A DNA stretch of 64,000 bases from CAZCDS01 sp964497585 (lineage in GTDB: Bacteria > Desulfobacterota > Desulfomonilia > Desulfomonilales > Desulfomonilaceae): positions 144,470 through 208,469 of the forward strand of contig CAZCDS010000005.1 in NCBI GenBank assembly GCA_964497585.1, given 5' to 3'. The notes beneath the pieces are model-generated. The model was not told where the DNA came from, ran no database searches, and saw nothing but the letters and a program-made list of their open reading frames with translations. This document shows positions 1 to 8,643 of the stretch, one piece after another. The first letter of the stretch is position 1. Every line of letters begins with the position of its first letter. The translations under genes and the position numbers were made by a program.

Positions 1-153
1 GAAGACCCAGCCGCGGCCGGAGGGCCGGTTGGAGAACTCAACCCGTCCGTCCTTGTGCACGCGCTTGTAGACGTCAGCTTCCGAGACGCCGCCAGTCAGT
101 GCGAGAGCGGTGCAGAGATAGGCCACGGCAAGTACGGACTTCGTTCCCTTCAT
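1..153 (-). CDS. Secreted protein with DUF4124-like N-terminus, cut by window edge
   Basis: Only the first 51 codons are in the window; the gene runs off the left edge. The visible protein starts with a typical Sec signal peptide (Lys-rich start, hydrophobic stretch VLAVAYLCTALAL) followed by the mature start ADVYKRVHKDGRVEFSNRP. That pattern, a short periplasmic segment reading 'Y-V/R-D/K-x-D-G-x-V-x-F-S/T-N', is common at the front of DUF4124-type proteins and lytic transglycosylases, which is the likely identity (inference). The ATG at 153 is preferred to the in-frame ATG at 165 because GGAGAAGAAG lies just in front of it. It is last in a minus-strand run behind the sensor kinase gene. Confidence 0.55.
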   Translation of the reverse strand, partial: MKGTKSVLAVAYLCTALALTGGVSEADVYKRVHKDGRVEFSNRPSGRGWVF

Positions 154-287
154 CTTCTTCTCCATCACCAGTGAACTTTCGGAAGCGCGACGACCTCGCT
201 ATCCTAACCAAACCTTACCCGGACAATTCCGGGAATAAGTCCGCCGGTCTGAATCCAGGGATGAGCCGTTCAGCTACGGCCAGCCAG

Positions 288-1820
288 CTATCCACTCGGT
301 GCTCCTCCCAGCGGGGCTTCCACAGGGAGTTCGGAGGCCACTACCCGCTCAAGGGGCAAGGTCACGTCGAAGGTGGTTCCCTTGTTGGGTTCGGATTTGA
401 CCTTGACGGAACCTCCGTGTTCTTCCACGAGCATAAAGACCTTGCTCAACCCCATTCCCGCGCCCGTGGTCTTGGACGTTACAAATGGATTAAAGATTTC
501 TCCGATGTCTTCCCGAGGGATTCCGACGCCTGTGTCGCTCACGGAGGCGCGAATCCCCGACTTCTCTTTGGTCAGCGTGACCGTGCACTTGCCTCCGGAA
601 GGCAAGGCCTCGTACGCATTGAGTATCAGATTGTAGAATACCTCTTCCAGCGCCTCGGGATCACCATCAATGGGCGGGATGTCCTTGGCGGCCTTGAGGC
701 TGAAGGTGACCGCCTGCAGTGCCTGGTGATCGAGGTCTGCCTGGACTCGCCGATGGGCCCGGTCGATGACCTCCGCCAGTTCAACGTCTTGAAATCGGAA
801 CTTATAGAACTTGGAGAATCGCACATAGTCCTCAATCTGGTGCACCATCGACTCCAGACGCTCCACATCGTCGAGGATGAACCTGGTGAAGGTGTCGCAC
901 TCGGGGTCGCCCGCGGTCCGCTTGCGGAGCCTCAAAGCGAAACCGCCGAGAGAAGTGAGACAGTTGCGCACCTCGTGGGCTACCCCCTCGACCACCTTTC
1001 CGAGAGAGGCCAGCTTCTCCGATTGTCTGAGCCGCGACTCGATTTCGCGCAGGCGAGTTAGATCCGCTACGACCATGACGATCCCGCGGACCCGATTACC
1101 CTCTCGGATCACAGAAGTGGAGAGGTAACCGGGAAAGCTCCCCTTGTCCTTCTTCCTGAACAGGTATTCTCCGTCTATCTTGCCGAGCTTGATCGTATCG
1201 CGCACGATGTCTCGATGCAGCAGCGTGTCCGCCTGGCCGCGAATGAGGAAATGCAAGTCCTTTCCCTGCAACTCTTCAGGAGAATAACCCCACATCTCCG
1301 CTGCCGCGCGATTGACGAACTCGATTCGGCCGTTTCGGTTGGTCGTGATGAGCGCCTCGTTGATGATGTTCGCCAGATGGGCCAGGTAGCGTTCGCCCCG
1401 TCGGATCTCCTTCCTGAGCCTTGAAGTCTCCTGGTCGGACTTCCGCCGCTCGAGCAGCCTCGAGGCTAGTTCGACCATTTCGCCCGGAGGAAAAGGTTTG
1501 TTCAGGTAGTCGTTCGCGCCGAGTTTCATTGCTTCCACAGCGGTCTCTTCGCTCCCCGCGCCGGTCATCATGACAACAAGAGCCTTGGGCGATTTCTTCT
1601 TGATGAACCGCAAGACATCCAGTCCGTCCGCCTCGGGCATCCGGATGTCTAGGAAGGCAATGTCCGGCGCCTCCTTGAGGAACATCGTCTTACACTGGTA
1701 ACCGTCGCAAGCCTGGACCACTTCGAAGCCATGCCCTTCGAAGACATCCCTCAGGAGGTCGTTAAGGATCTGCGAGTCATCGCAGATGAGGACCTTGGCG
1801 TTTTCCCTTCCCTCGAACAT
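288..1820 (-). CDS. Hybrid receiver-PAS-histidine kinase
   Basis: Cytosolic two-component protein of 510 residues with the receiver domain at the N-terminus. Residues ~8-125 are the receiver: acidic pair D14/D15, phospho-acceptor D58 in FLDIRMP, MTGAG threonine and the conserved K in LNKPF. Residues ~140-265 form a PAS domain. A HisKA domain follows with its H-box (VAHEVRN), then a HATPase_c domain with the N, G1 (DTGVGI) and G2 (GAGMGLS) boxes. It has no transmembrane segment and no DNA-binding output, so it is probably an intermediate kinase that reads a phosphorelay and a cytoplasmic signal. The ATG at 1820 has GGAG nine bases upstream; a longer ORF to 1904 has no such site. Its first 44 bases overlap the end of folK, suggesting translational coupling. 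Confidence 0.88.
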   Translation of the reverse strand: MFEGRENAKVLICDDSQILNDLLRDVFEGHGFEVVQACDGYQCKTMFLKEAPDIAFLDIRMPEADGLDVLRFIKKKSPKALVVMMTGAGSEETAVEAMKLGANDYLNKPFPPGEMVELASRLLERRKSDQETSRLRKEIRRGERYLAHLANIINEALITTNRNGRIEFVNRAAAEMWGYSPEELQGKDLHFLIRGQADTLLHRDIVRDTIKLGKIDGEYLFRKKDKGSFPGYLSTSVIREGNRVRGIVMVVADLTRLREIESRLRQSEKLASLGKVVEGVAHEVRNCLTSLGGFALRLRKRTAGDPECDTFTRFILDDVERLESMVHQIEDYVRFSKFYKFRFQDVELAEVIDRAHRRVQADLDHQALQAVTFSLKAAKDIPPIDGDPEALEEVFYNLILNAYEALPSGGKCTVTLTKEKSGIRASVSDTGVGIPREDIGEIFNPFVTSKTTGAGMGLSKVFMLVEEHGGSVKVKSEPNKGTTFDVTLPLERVVASELPVEAPLGGAPSG

Positions 1821-2382
1821 GTGGTCTCCATCCCTGTCCGCAGCGGTTCGGTCGAGCGCTATATTTTCCCGGCATACCGGGATCCTGGTACACCCGGACA
1901 CCATCCAAGTCCTTTCCGGGCAAATCGTTCTTCAGTTCCTCCACCGTGCGTCCTGAGAGGGGGTGGAAGGCGTCCGGAGCTATCTCCGAGAGTGGGACAA
2001 GTACGAACGCTCGCGTGTGCATACGCGGATGCGGAACCTCCAATCCGCTTAGGCTGACGCGAGAATCGCCGTAGAGCAGCAGATCCAGATCGATGACCCG
2101 AGACAGATCGCTTCGATGTGCTACAGACTTACCCAAACGCTGCTCAATGGACCCGATGGCGGCCATAATCTCTGCGGCCGATAAAGAGGTCTCCACGCGT
2201 ATCACCGCATTGAGAAACTCGCCTCCACCATCCCTCAGTCCTTCAGGTTCGGTTTCGTACAAGTGAGAGATGCGCGTGATCTCCACGCCGGCTGTCTCCT
2301 GAAGAGCCGAGACGGCTTGCTCGAACGTGCCACGGCTGTCACCGAGGTTGGAACCGAATCCGATGTACGCCACAGGGCTCAA
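1777..2382 (-). CDS. folK: 2-amino-4-hydroxy-6-hydroxymethyldihydropteridine pyrophosphokinase
   Basis: HPPK transfers pyrophosphate from ATP to 6-hydroxymethyl-dihydropterin in folate synthesis. Seen here: the N-terminal YIGFGSNLGD, the FLNAV segment, the catalytic RVIDLDLLLYG stretch with its two aspartates, and VPHPRMHTRAFVLVPL. These are the family hallmarks in the right order. At 201 residues it is about 40 longer than usual. The extra basic tail lies mostly over the start of the kinase gene downstream and looks like a read-through extension rather than a domain. It begins 3 bases after the FAH-family gene ends, so it is in the same transcript. Confidence 0.93.
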   Translation of the reverse strand: MSPVAYIGFGSNLGDSRGTFEQAVSALQETAGVEITRISHLYETEPEGLRDGGGEFLNAVIRVETSLSAAEIMAAIGSIEQRLGKSVAHRSDLSRVIDLDLLLYGDSRVSLSGLEVPHPRMHTRAFVLVPLSEIAPDAFHPLSGRTVEELKNDLPGKDLDGVRVYQDPGMPGKYSARPNRCGQGWRPHVRGKGKRQGPHLR

Positions 2383-2385
2383 TGA

Positions 2386-3126
2386 TTACGCCTCCTCAAC
2401 GCGGTTTGCCAGCGAACCGATGCCCTCAATGCGTACCTCGATGCGATCGCCCGATTTCATTCCGCCTATCCCGGGCGGGGTTCCCGTTGCAATGACGTCG
2501 CCCGGCTCGAGGGTCATGATGCGGGAAATGAACTCGACGAGCTCACCGGGTCCGAAGACAAGTTTGGAAGTCCGCGAGGATTGCATCCGCTCATCGTTGA
2601 GATAAGCCTCCACCGTGAGATCCGAAGGATCCACTTCCGTCTCGACCCACGGTCCCAGTGGACAGAACGTGTCGAAGCCTTTGCATCTCGTCCACTGTCC
2701 ATCTCTCCCCTGGAGTTCCCGAGCAGTCACATCATTTAGACAACTGTACCCGAGAATATATCCTGGCGCTTGCTCCCGGGAGACACCGGTTGCCTTCTTG
2801 CCGATGATGATGGCCAACTCGGCCTCATAGTCCACGCGTCCGACGCCCTGGGGAAGCCGAATCGCATCGCCCGGACCGATGACGCTCGATGGCGGCTTCA
2901 AGAAGAGCAGGGGAAGGTCAGGGATGGGCATCCCTACCTCCTCCGCATGATCCCGGTAGTTGAGACCGATCGCCACGATCTTCGTAGGGTCCACAGGAGG
3001 CAGTAGGCGTATGTCCTCAAGCGAATAGGACGCGGAAGGGGCACTTCCCTCCAACGGGATCACTCTATCGTCTTCGACTCGACCGCTGAACACCTGGTCT
3101 TTGACGAGAAATCTCACCAATCTCAT
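2386..3126 (-). CDS. Fumarylacetoacetate hydrolase family protein
   Basis: FAH-fold hydrolase/isomerase/decarboxylase of 246 residues. The metal-site signature is visible (VDYEAELAIIIGK, then GYSCLNDVTARELQ), as are the core GLNYRDHAEE and the C-terminal GDVIATGTPPGIG. Members act on 2-oxo acids or acylpyruvates; the substrate cannot be read from sequence. The start codon overlaps the dapB stop by four bases (ATGA), and folK follows after 3 bases, so it is fully embedded in the lysine/folate operon. Nothing in the known lysine or folate pathways needs this activity. A housekeeping role such as oxaloacetate tautomerase or acylpyruvase is possible but unproven. Confidence 0.88.
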   Translation of the reverse strand: MRLVRFLVKDQVFSGRVEDDRVIPLEGSAPSASYSLEDIRLLPPVDPTKIVAIGLNYRDHAEEVGMPIPDLPLLFLKPPSSVIGPGDAIRLPQGVGRVDYEAELAIIIGKKATGVSREQAPGYILGYSCLNDVTARELQGRDGQWTRCKGFDTFCPLGPWVETEVDPSDLTVEAYLNDERMQSSRTSKLVFGPGELVEFISRIMTLEPGDVIATGTPPGIGGMKSGDRIEVRIEGIGSLANRVEEA

Positions 3127-3932
3127 GATTCATCCTTGAGCCCGAGAAGATCGATCATGTCGTAGACTCCGTCGGGCTTATCGCGGAGCCACAGAGCGGC
3201 TTGAAGCGCACCCTTGGCAAAGGCGTCTCTGCTGTGTGCCCGGTGGGTAAGTTCTATCCGCTCACCGTTGGTCACGAACATGACCGTATGCTCTCCCACA
3301 ACATCTCCACCGCGTAGTGCCATGACGCCGATTTCTGTGGATGTTCGTTCGCCCACAAGTCCCTTTCGACCATGGATTGCGGCTGAATCCGGATCCCGTC
3401 CAAGCGCGGCCGCGACCCCTTCGAGTAGCTTCACCGCGGTCCCGCTGGGTGCATCCTTTTTCATCCTGTGGTGGGTCTCGACGATTTCTACGTCGTATGC
3501 GTCGCCCAGCGATCGCGCCACCCGCCCGACGAGGCTGAAGAGCAGATTGACTCCCATGCTCATGTTGGGAGCAATGAGGAACCTTGTCGCCTTCCCGGCC
3601 GCGTTCATCTCCGCCCGCTGTTCGGCCGAGAATCCTGTCGTACCGACGACGACCGCCTTGCCTGCTTTTGCCGCGGCACGTACATGTTCAACCGATGCAG
3701 CAGGCGAACAGAAACTCACGAGCACATCGCAATCGGCCAACACTGTTTCCAGGTCGTCTGAAACCATGACACCGAGTGTACCGACCCCGGCCAGTTCGCC
3801 CGCGTCCTTGCCCAGATCCGGGTGGCCCGAGACCTCCAGGGCCCCAGTGACCTCAGCATCGGCATTCTCGTGTGCCAGTGCCACGATCCGCCTGCCCATT
3901 CTTCCGGCAGCGCCGGCAACTCCGATTTTCAT
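3123..3932 (-). CDS. dapB: 4-hydroxy-tetrahydrodipicolinate reductase
   Basis: DapB reduces hydroxy-tetrahydrodipicolinate with NAD(P)H in the diaminopimelate/lysine pathway. The 269-residue protein has the Rossmann glycine motif (GAAGRMGRR) at residues 6-14, the GTTGFS loop, and the C-terminal active-site stretch HHRMKKDAPSGTA, in which the His and Lys bind and protonate substrate. Length is normal. It lies 15 bases downstream of dapA and overlaps the next gene by 4 bases, so it is co-transcribed and probably translationally coupled. Confidence 0.97.
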   Translation of the reverse strand: MKIGVAGAAGRMGRRIVALAHENADAEVTGALEVSGHPDLGKDAGELAGVGTLGVMVSDDLETVLADCDVLVSFCSPAASVEHVRAAAKAGKAVVVGTTGFSAEQRAEMNAAGKATRFLIAPNMSMGVNLLFSLVGRVARSLGDAYDVEIVETHHRMKKDAPSGTAVKLLEGVAAALGRDPDSAAIHGRKGLVGERTSTEIGVMALRGGDVVGEHTVMFVTNGERIELTHRAHSRDAFAKGALQAALWLRDKPDGVYDMIDLLGLKDES

Positions 3933-3947
3933 TTCAGCACTCCATAA

Positions 3948-4820
3948 TCAAAGGAGACCATACCGTTCAAGGATGCCCCTGAGCTTCTCCAGATTCGCTT
4001 GCGACGGTGCGCAGAGCGGTAGACGGAACTCGGGAGTTATTTTGCCCATCAAGCCCAGAGCCGCCTTCACGGGAATCGGATTGGTTTCGAGGAACATCGC
4101 CTGACACAGTTCGAAAATCTCGAAATGCTGGGAGCGAGCGGCAGCCACGTTGCCCTCCAGCATATTCTTTACGAGCACGGACATCTTCTCCGGGGCGAGG
4201 TTCGTGACGACGGAAACGACTCCCTTTCCGCCGAGAGCCATAAGAGGGAAGGTCATCTGATCGTCCCCGGAAAGAACGTCGAACTCCGGACCGCAGAGTC
4301 GAATGACTTCGCTCATCTGTAATATCGACCCGGACGCCTCCTTCACTCCCACGATGTTACGAATCCGAGCGAGCCGCTGGACCGTCTCATTGGCTATGTT
4401 AACCGCGGTGCGACCCTGAATGTTGTAAAGAACGATCGGGATGTCCACCGCTTCTGCCACCGACTTGAAATGCTGGTACAGCCCTTCCTGGGTCGGCTTG
4501 TTATAGTACGGCGAAACCAAGAGCGCACCGTCCGCGCCCACCTCCTTGGCGTGCCGCGTGAGAGATACGGCCTCCGCGGTGCTGTTGGAACCGGTCCCGG
4601 CGATCACTTTCACCTGCCCGGCCACCTCCTTGACGACCAATTCGATCACCCGAGCATGCTCTTCGTGGCTGAGCGTCGGCGATTCGCCGGTTGTGCCGCA
4701 GGGCACTATTCCGCTAATCCCCCCTTCGATGCCGTAGCGAATCAAGTTCCTGAGGGCAGTCTCGTCAACGAGCCCGTCCTTGAACGGCGTGACAATTGCG
4801 GTGAAGGCTCCTGAAAACAT
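3948..4820 (-). CDS. dapA: 4-hydroxy-tetrahydrodipicolinate synthase
   Basis: DapA condenses pyruvate with aspartate semialdehyde, the first committed step to diaminopimelate and lysine. The 290-residue TIM barrel shows the GTTGESPTL loop, SPYYNKPTQEG with the catalytic tyrosine, and the Schiff-base lysine in IVGVKEASG. Length and the start (MFSGAFTAIVTPF) are standard. It is 12 bases downstream of lysA and 15 upstream of dapB. The matching dapF and the LL-DAP aminotransferase gene are not in this window. Confidence 0.97.
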   Translation of the reverse strand: MFSGAFTAIVTPFKDGLVDETALRNLIRYGIEGGISGIVPCGTTGESPTLSHEEHARVIELVVKEVAGQVKVIAGTGSNSTAEAVSLTRHAKEVGADGALLVSPYYNKPTQEGLYQHFKSVAEAVDIPIVLYNIQGRTAVNIANETVQRLARIRNIVGVKEASGSILQMSEVIRLCGPEFDVLSGDDQMTFPLMALGGKGVVSVVTNLAPEKMSVLVKNMLEGNVAAARSQHFEIFELCQAMFLETNPIPVKAALGLMGKITPEFRLPLCAPSQANLEKLRGILERYGLL

Positions 4821-4832
4821 CCGTACCTCCCG

Positions 4833-6113
4833 TTAGTCTGTTTGCAAGAAATTGGAAGGGATCGTTTCACCCCGAACGAGATCTTCGTAACTCTCCCTGT
4901 CCCGGATGACGAAGTACTCAGCACCGTCCACAAGGACTTCGGCTGCTCGTCCCCTCGAATTGTAGTTGGATGACATGGAAAACCCGTACGCTCCCGCGCT
5001 CATCAAAGCCAGGAGGTCGCCCGGTTCGACTGCGTCCATCTCACGGTCGCGCGCAAGGAAATCACCCGACTCGCAGATGGGGCCGACCAGGTCCGCGACA
5101 ATAGTCTTTCTCTTGCGGTCCCCTCCATCGGATCGGGAGACCTGCCAGACCGAATGATGCGCTTCGTAGAGGCTTGGACGCATCAGATCGTTCATAGCCG
5201 CGTCCACGATCACAAAGTACTTTTCGGGGCCGGCCTTTCTGTAGAGAACCTTCGTCACCAGAACTCCTGCGTTGCCTACCAACACGCGCCCAGGTTCAAG
5301 AATCAGCGTCACGTCCATGTCCGCGATCCGGCTGACGATGGCCGCGCCGTAGTCAGCCGGGGCTGGCGGGGTCTCGTCATCATAGGGAATGCCAAGGCCG
5401 CCGCCGATGTCAAGGTAGCGCACCTCAATCCCTTCGTCACGCAGGCGGTCAACCAGATCCTTGAGTCTCGCCAGAGCTTCCAGAAAGGGTGACAGCTCGG
5501 TCAGTTGGCTTCCGATATGGCAGTCGACTCCAATCGGCTCCAAGGCGTCCATCGATTTGGCCTTCCTGTAGAGAGCAATTGAGCGGTCCGAGTCGATACC
5601 GAACTTGTTCCTTTTCAGCCCTGTGGATATGTACGGATGGGTTCGCGGGTCAACGTCCGGATTCACTCGGAGGGCTATCCGGGCCTTCTTGCCCAAATTC
5701 CTCGCCCTCGCGTCGAGAAGATCCAACTCCTCTTCGGATTCCACGTTGAACATGAGGATACCTGCCAGAAGGGCTTCGTCTATCTCCGGCGCGGTTTTCC
5801 CCACTCCCGAATAGACGACCCGACCCGGATCAACTCCGGCTTTGAGCGCTCGGAAGAGTTCCCCGCCGGAAACGATGTCCATGCCTCCGCCCATATTGCT
5901 GAAGATCCGGAGCACCGTGAGATTGGAGCAGGCTTTCATCGAGTAGCAAACCAGGTGGTTGATACCCTCGAAGGGCTGGCGAAATATCTTGAAATGTCGT
6001 TCCAATGTGCCTCGGCTATAGATGTAGAGCGGGGTCCCCACTTCGTCGCACATCCGCCGGACGGGTACCTCCTCGCAGTAGAGTTGATCATTTCTGTAAT
6101 GGAAGTAGTGCAT
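4833..6113 (-). CDS. lysA: Diaminopimelate decarboxylase
   Basis: PLP enzyme that decarboxylates meso-diaminopimelate to lysine, the last step of the pathway. In the 426-residue protein the PLP lysine sits in CYSMKACSN. The glycine-rich phosphate loop is GGGLGIPY, EPGRVLVGNAG binds cofactor phosphate, and the partner-subunit cysteine is in PICESGD. The fold is the usual alanine-racemase-like barrel plus a C-terminal beta domain. It is 11 bases downstream of a lipoprotein gene and 12 upstream of dapA. The LysA-before-DapA order with arg genes upstream is common in deltaproteobacteria. Confidence 0.96.
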   Translation of the reverse strand: MHYFHYRNDQLYCEEVPVRRMCDEVGTPLYIYSRGTLERHFKIFRQPFEGINHLVCYSMKACSNLTVLRIFSNMGGGMDIVSGGELFRALKAGVDPGRVVYSGVGKTAPEIDEALLAGILMFNVESEEELDLLDARARNLGKKARIALRVNPDVDPRTHPYISTGLKRNKFGIDSDRSIALYRKAKSMDALEPIGVDCHIGSQLTELSPFLEALARLKDLVDRLRDEGIEVRYLDIGGGLGIPYDDETPPAPADYGAAIVSRIADMDVTLILEPGRVLVGNAGVLVTKVLYRKAGPEKYFVIVDAAMNDLMRPSLYEAHHSVWQVSRSDGGDRKRKTIVADLVGPICESGDFLARDREMDAVEPGDLLALMSAGAYGFSMSSNYNSRGRAAEVLVDGAEYFVIRDRESYEDLVRGETIPSNFLQTD

Positions 6114-6124
6114 TTGTTTCCCGG

Positions 6125-7165
6125 TTAATGGACGTGCTTGACCGCTTCCGACGCGGATCTACTCGATCGGACCGACGGCTCGTCCGCAAGATATGCCGTC
6201 ACGGCATATCGGTACATGACTCCCCGCTTCACTTTTTGATCGTCGTAAGACGGCTCGGCCAATGGTTTTTCGTTGATCTTCTCGTAGGGCTTCCCGGACG
6301 CCGAACGGTAGATGTCGTATCTGACCTTGGCGTTTCTCATCTGCACCGGTTTCCAGAAAATCCTGATCCCCTTTGACGTCGAGATCACATTGACATCCTC
6401 CGGGGGCTGGATCGTGGCGGCCGGCAGAGACACCCTCACGGTCCTCGAGGGTCGAGACTCCATGGGAATCCCTTCATTCATCTTGACCGATCGGACCTGG
6501 TACGCGTACGGTTGATTCCTCTCCACGTTGCTGTCTACGAAGAATTTCTCCGCCCATTTGGTGGTGCCGTAGGGTTTGAGGTCTTCTTCGTTTCCCGTAT
6601 CGGATCGGTAGATGTGATAGCTCCTGATGCCAAGGGTCCTTGGAGAGACGCGCCATTTGAGCACGATCCCTCGGTCGTCCGTCGTGGCCCTCAGATCCAT
6701 CGGTCTCGGGGGGGGCTGGTCAAAGATCGCCGAAATCGTTGAGCTAACCGGTCCCTCTCTGCCCTTGAAATTGTACGGTGCTATCGCGTAGTGATAGACC
6801 TTTCCCTGGCTCACCTTTTTGTCGAGGAAGACCACCTTGTCACCTTCTATCGTGGCATTCGAGGGGTGCTGGGCATCCACATTGGCGTACAGTCTCTTGG
6901 TTTTGTCACACTTCTCACAGTTCTTCTCAATGTCCACCATGGATCGGAAAACCTTGAAGCCTGAGAGATCCTCCAGCGGAGAACCGTCCGTGTTTAATCG
7001 GGGCACATCCCAGGTGAGCTCAATTCGATCCGGAAACGCTCGAGCCGTTACCAAGAGAATCCGTTCCGGAATCGTAGCCGAAGCCGGTCTGGGGCTCGTC
7101 TTGTATCCGCATCCGAGAAGGCACAAGACGACCAGAATGAGCACTGAAGCGAGGGTTCGCCGCAA
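6125..7165 (-). CDS. Lipoprotein with tandem fibronectin type III domains
   Basis: 346-residue predicted lipoprotein. The signal peptide ends in a lipobox LLGC with the lipidated cysteine at residue 19. The mature chain contains about three beta-sandwich repeats recognisable as Fn3 (for example RAFPDRIELTWDVP, RGIVLKWRVSP, SKGIRIFWKPV, each followed by a Y-x-I/V-Y/F-R-S strand). No catalytic motif is seen. It lies between argH (15 bases upstream) and lysA (11 downstream), so it is expressed with biosynthetic enzymes although it should be membrane-anchored outside the cytoplasm. Function unknown; an adhesion or envelope-assembly role is a guess. Confidence 0.82.
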   Translation of the reverse strand: MRRTLASVLILVVLCLLGCGYKTSPRPASATIPERILLVTARAFPDRIELTWDVPRLNTDGSPLEDLSGFKVFRSMVDIEKNCEKCDKTKRLYANVDAQHPSNATIEGDKVVFLDKKVSQGKVYHYAIAPYNFKGREGPVSSTISAIFDQPPPRPMDLRATTDDRGIVLKWRVSPRTLGIRSYHIYRSDTGNEEDLKPYGTTKWAEKFFVDSNVERNQPYAYQVRSVKMNEGIPMESRPSRTVRVSLPAATIQPPEDVNVISTSKGIRIFWKPVQMRNAKVRYDIYRSASGKPYEKINEKPLAEPSYDDQKVKRGVMYRYAVTAYLADEPSVRSSRSASEAVKHVH

Positions 7166-7180
7166 CGCTTTCTCTCCCCA

Positions 7181-8593
7181 TCATTCTCTCGCGCCGGACC
7201 GAAGACCGCGGTCACTGGGCAGCGCCCTTCTGAGAAACCTCCTGGCCTGTTGAATCTGGTGCATTACCGAGGCCCGTGAGGTCCCACCGGGGTGATTGCG
7301 TGCCTCGACCATCTCCTCGGGGCCGGGTATGTTAACGGCAGCACCAGTCTCGACTTCTCCCGTTGATCCGCGGCGGATTGCCTCGCCGATGGTCGCGTGG
7401 GCCTCCCTGAAGGGGACACCGCGCCGCGCCAGTTCGTCTGCGAGATCAGTGGCCGCCATCGTAGGATCGGACGCGGCTTCCATCATCCGCGCGGGACGAA
7501 ATTCGATGCCTGGAATTAGCACCGCCATGATGTGCAGGGAACCCTTCACCGTATCGATCGCGTCGAAGACCGGTTCCTTGTCCTCCTGCAGATCTTTGTT
7601 GTACGTCAGCGGCAGGGCCTTGAGAGTGGTCATCAACGCGACAAGATCACCGTAAACTCTGCCCGTTTTTCCTCGTATGAGTTCACATGCGTCCGGGTTC
7701 TTCTTCTGCGGCATGATGCTGGACCCGGAACAGAACTCGTCCGGTAGCGAACAGAACCCGAACTCCTGTGAGGACCATACAATCAATTCCTCCGACAGAC
7801 GAGACAGGTGCATCATCACCATAGCAGAGTCAAAGAGGAACTCCGCAGCGAAGTCCCGGTCGGAGACAGCATCCATGGAGTTGGCGGCTATTCTTTCGAA
7901 CCCAAGCTCGCGTGCGACGGATTCCCGATCTATGTCGAAGGTAGTTCCCGCGAGGGCAGCCGAGCCCAGAGGCATCTCCCCCATGCGGCGCTCAGCATCT
8001 CTGAAGCGTTCCCAGTCCCGATGAAACATCTGGAAATAGGCCATGAGGTGATGGGCGAGGCGCACCGGCTGAGCCCTTTGCAGATGCGTGTACCCTGGCA
8101 TGATGATTTCCATGTGGGCACGAGCCTTCTCCACGAGCCCGCTCATGAGAGAAACCAACTCCCGTCTTATCAACTCGGACCGGTCACGAAGGTACAGGCG
8201 TAAGTCCAATGTAATCTGGTCATTGCGACTTCGAGCGGTGTGGACCTTGCCTGCCAGGTCCCCTATCTTGTCGCGCAGAGCCTCCTCGATATTGATGTGG
8301 ACGTCTTCCAGGTCCTCCCGAAACTCGAGTCGTCCTTCCGTAATCTCGTTGAGGACTTCATTGAGTCCATTTTCAATGGTTCGAGCTTCCTTCTTGGAGA
8401 CGATTCCTTGACGGGCGAGCATCCGAACATGTGCGACGCTCCCCTTGATGTCCTCCACGTAGAGTCGCTTATCAAAAGAAATAGACGCGTTGAAACGCGC
8501 AAACTCGGGGTCCATGCGCTTCTTGAACCGGCCCTTTCGTATGCCTACCGAGCCTGAGTTCTTTCGGGCCCTTTTTTTTCGTGCAGCCGCCAT
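7181..8593 (-). CDS. argH: Argininosuccinate lyase
   Basis: Cleaves argininosuccinate to arginine and fumarate. The 470-residue chain has the HVNIEEAL-like loop (here HINIEEALRD), TARSRNDQ, the catalytic-His segment GYTHLQRAQPV and the superfamily signature SSIMPQKKNPD with the catalytic serine. The first ~25 residues are unusually rich in Lys and Arg and precede the conserved start of the family; translation might begin a few codons later. It is 50 bases after argG and 15 before the lipoprotein gene. Confidence 0.96.
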   Translation of the reverse strand: MAAARKKRARKNSGSVGIRKGRFKKRMDPEFARFNASISFDKRLYVEDIKGSVAHVRMLARQGIVSKKEARTIENGLNEVLNEITEGRLEFREDLEDVHINIEEALRDKIGDLAGKVHTARSRNDQITLDLRLYLRDRSELIRRELVSLMSGLVEKARAHMEIIMPGYTHLQRAQPVRLAHHLMAYFQMFHRDWERFRDAERRMGEMPLGSAALAGTTFDIDRESVARELGFERIAANSMDAVSDRDFAAEFLFDSAMVMMHLSRLSEELIVWSSQEFGFCSLPDEFCSGSSIMPQKKNPDACELIRGKTGRVYGDLVALMTTLKALPLTYNKDLQEDKEPVFDAIDTVKGSLHIMAVLIPGIEFRPARMMEAASDPTMAATDLADELARRGVPFREAHATIGEAIRRGSTGEVETGAAVNIPGPEEMVEARNHPGGTSRASVMHQIQQARRFLRRALPSDRGLRSGARE

Positions 8594-8643
8594 GGACTCT
8601 ACCGGAATCGGTGCGGCCGGAGTTCTGTGCCCCGGACGCCCCT

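Noticed and set aside
218..233. Short hairpin CCCGGA-CAAT-TCCGGG as a terminator after the kinase gene
   Set aside because: Only six base pairs and no T-run on either strand; not enough to call.
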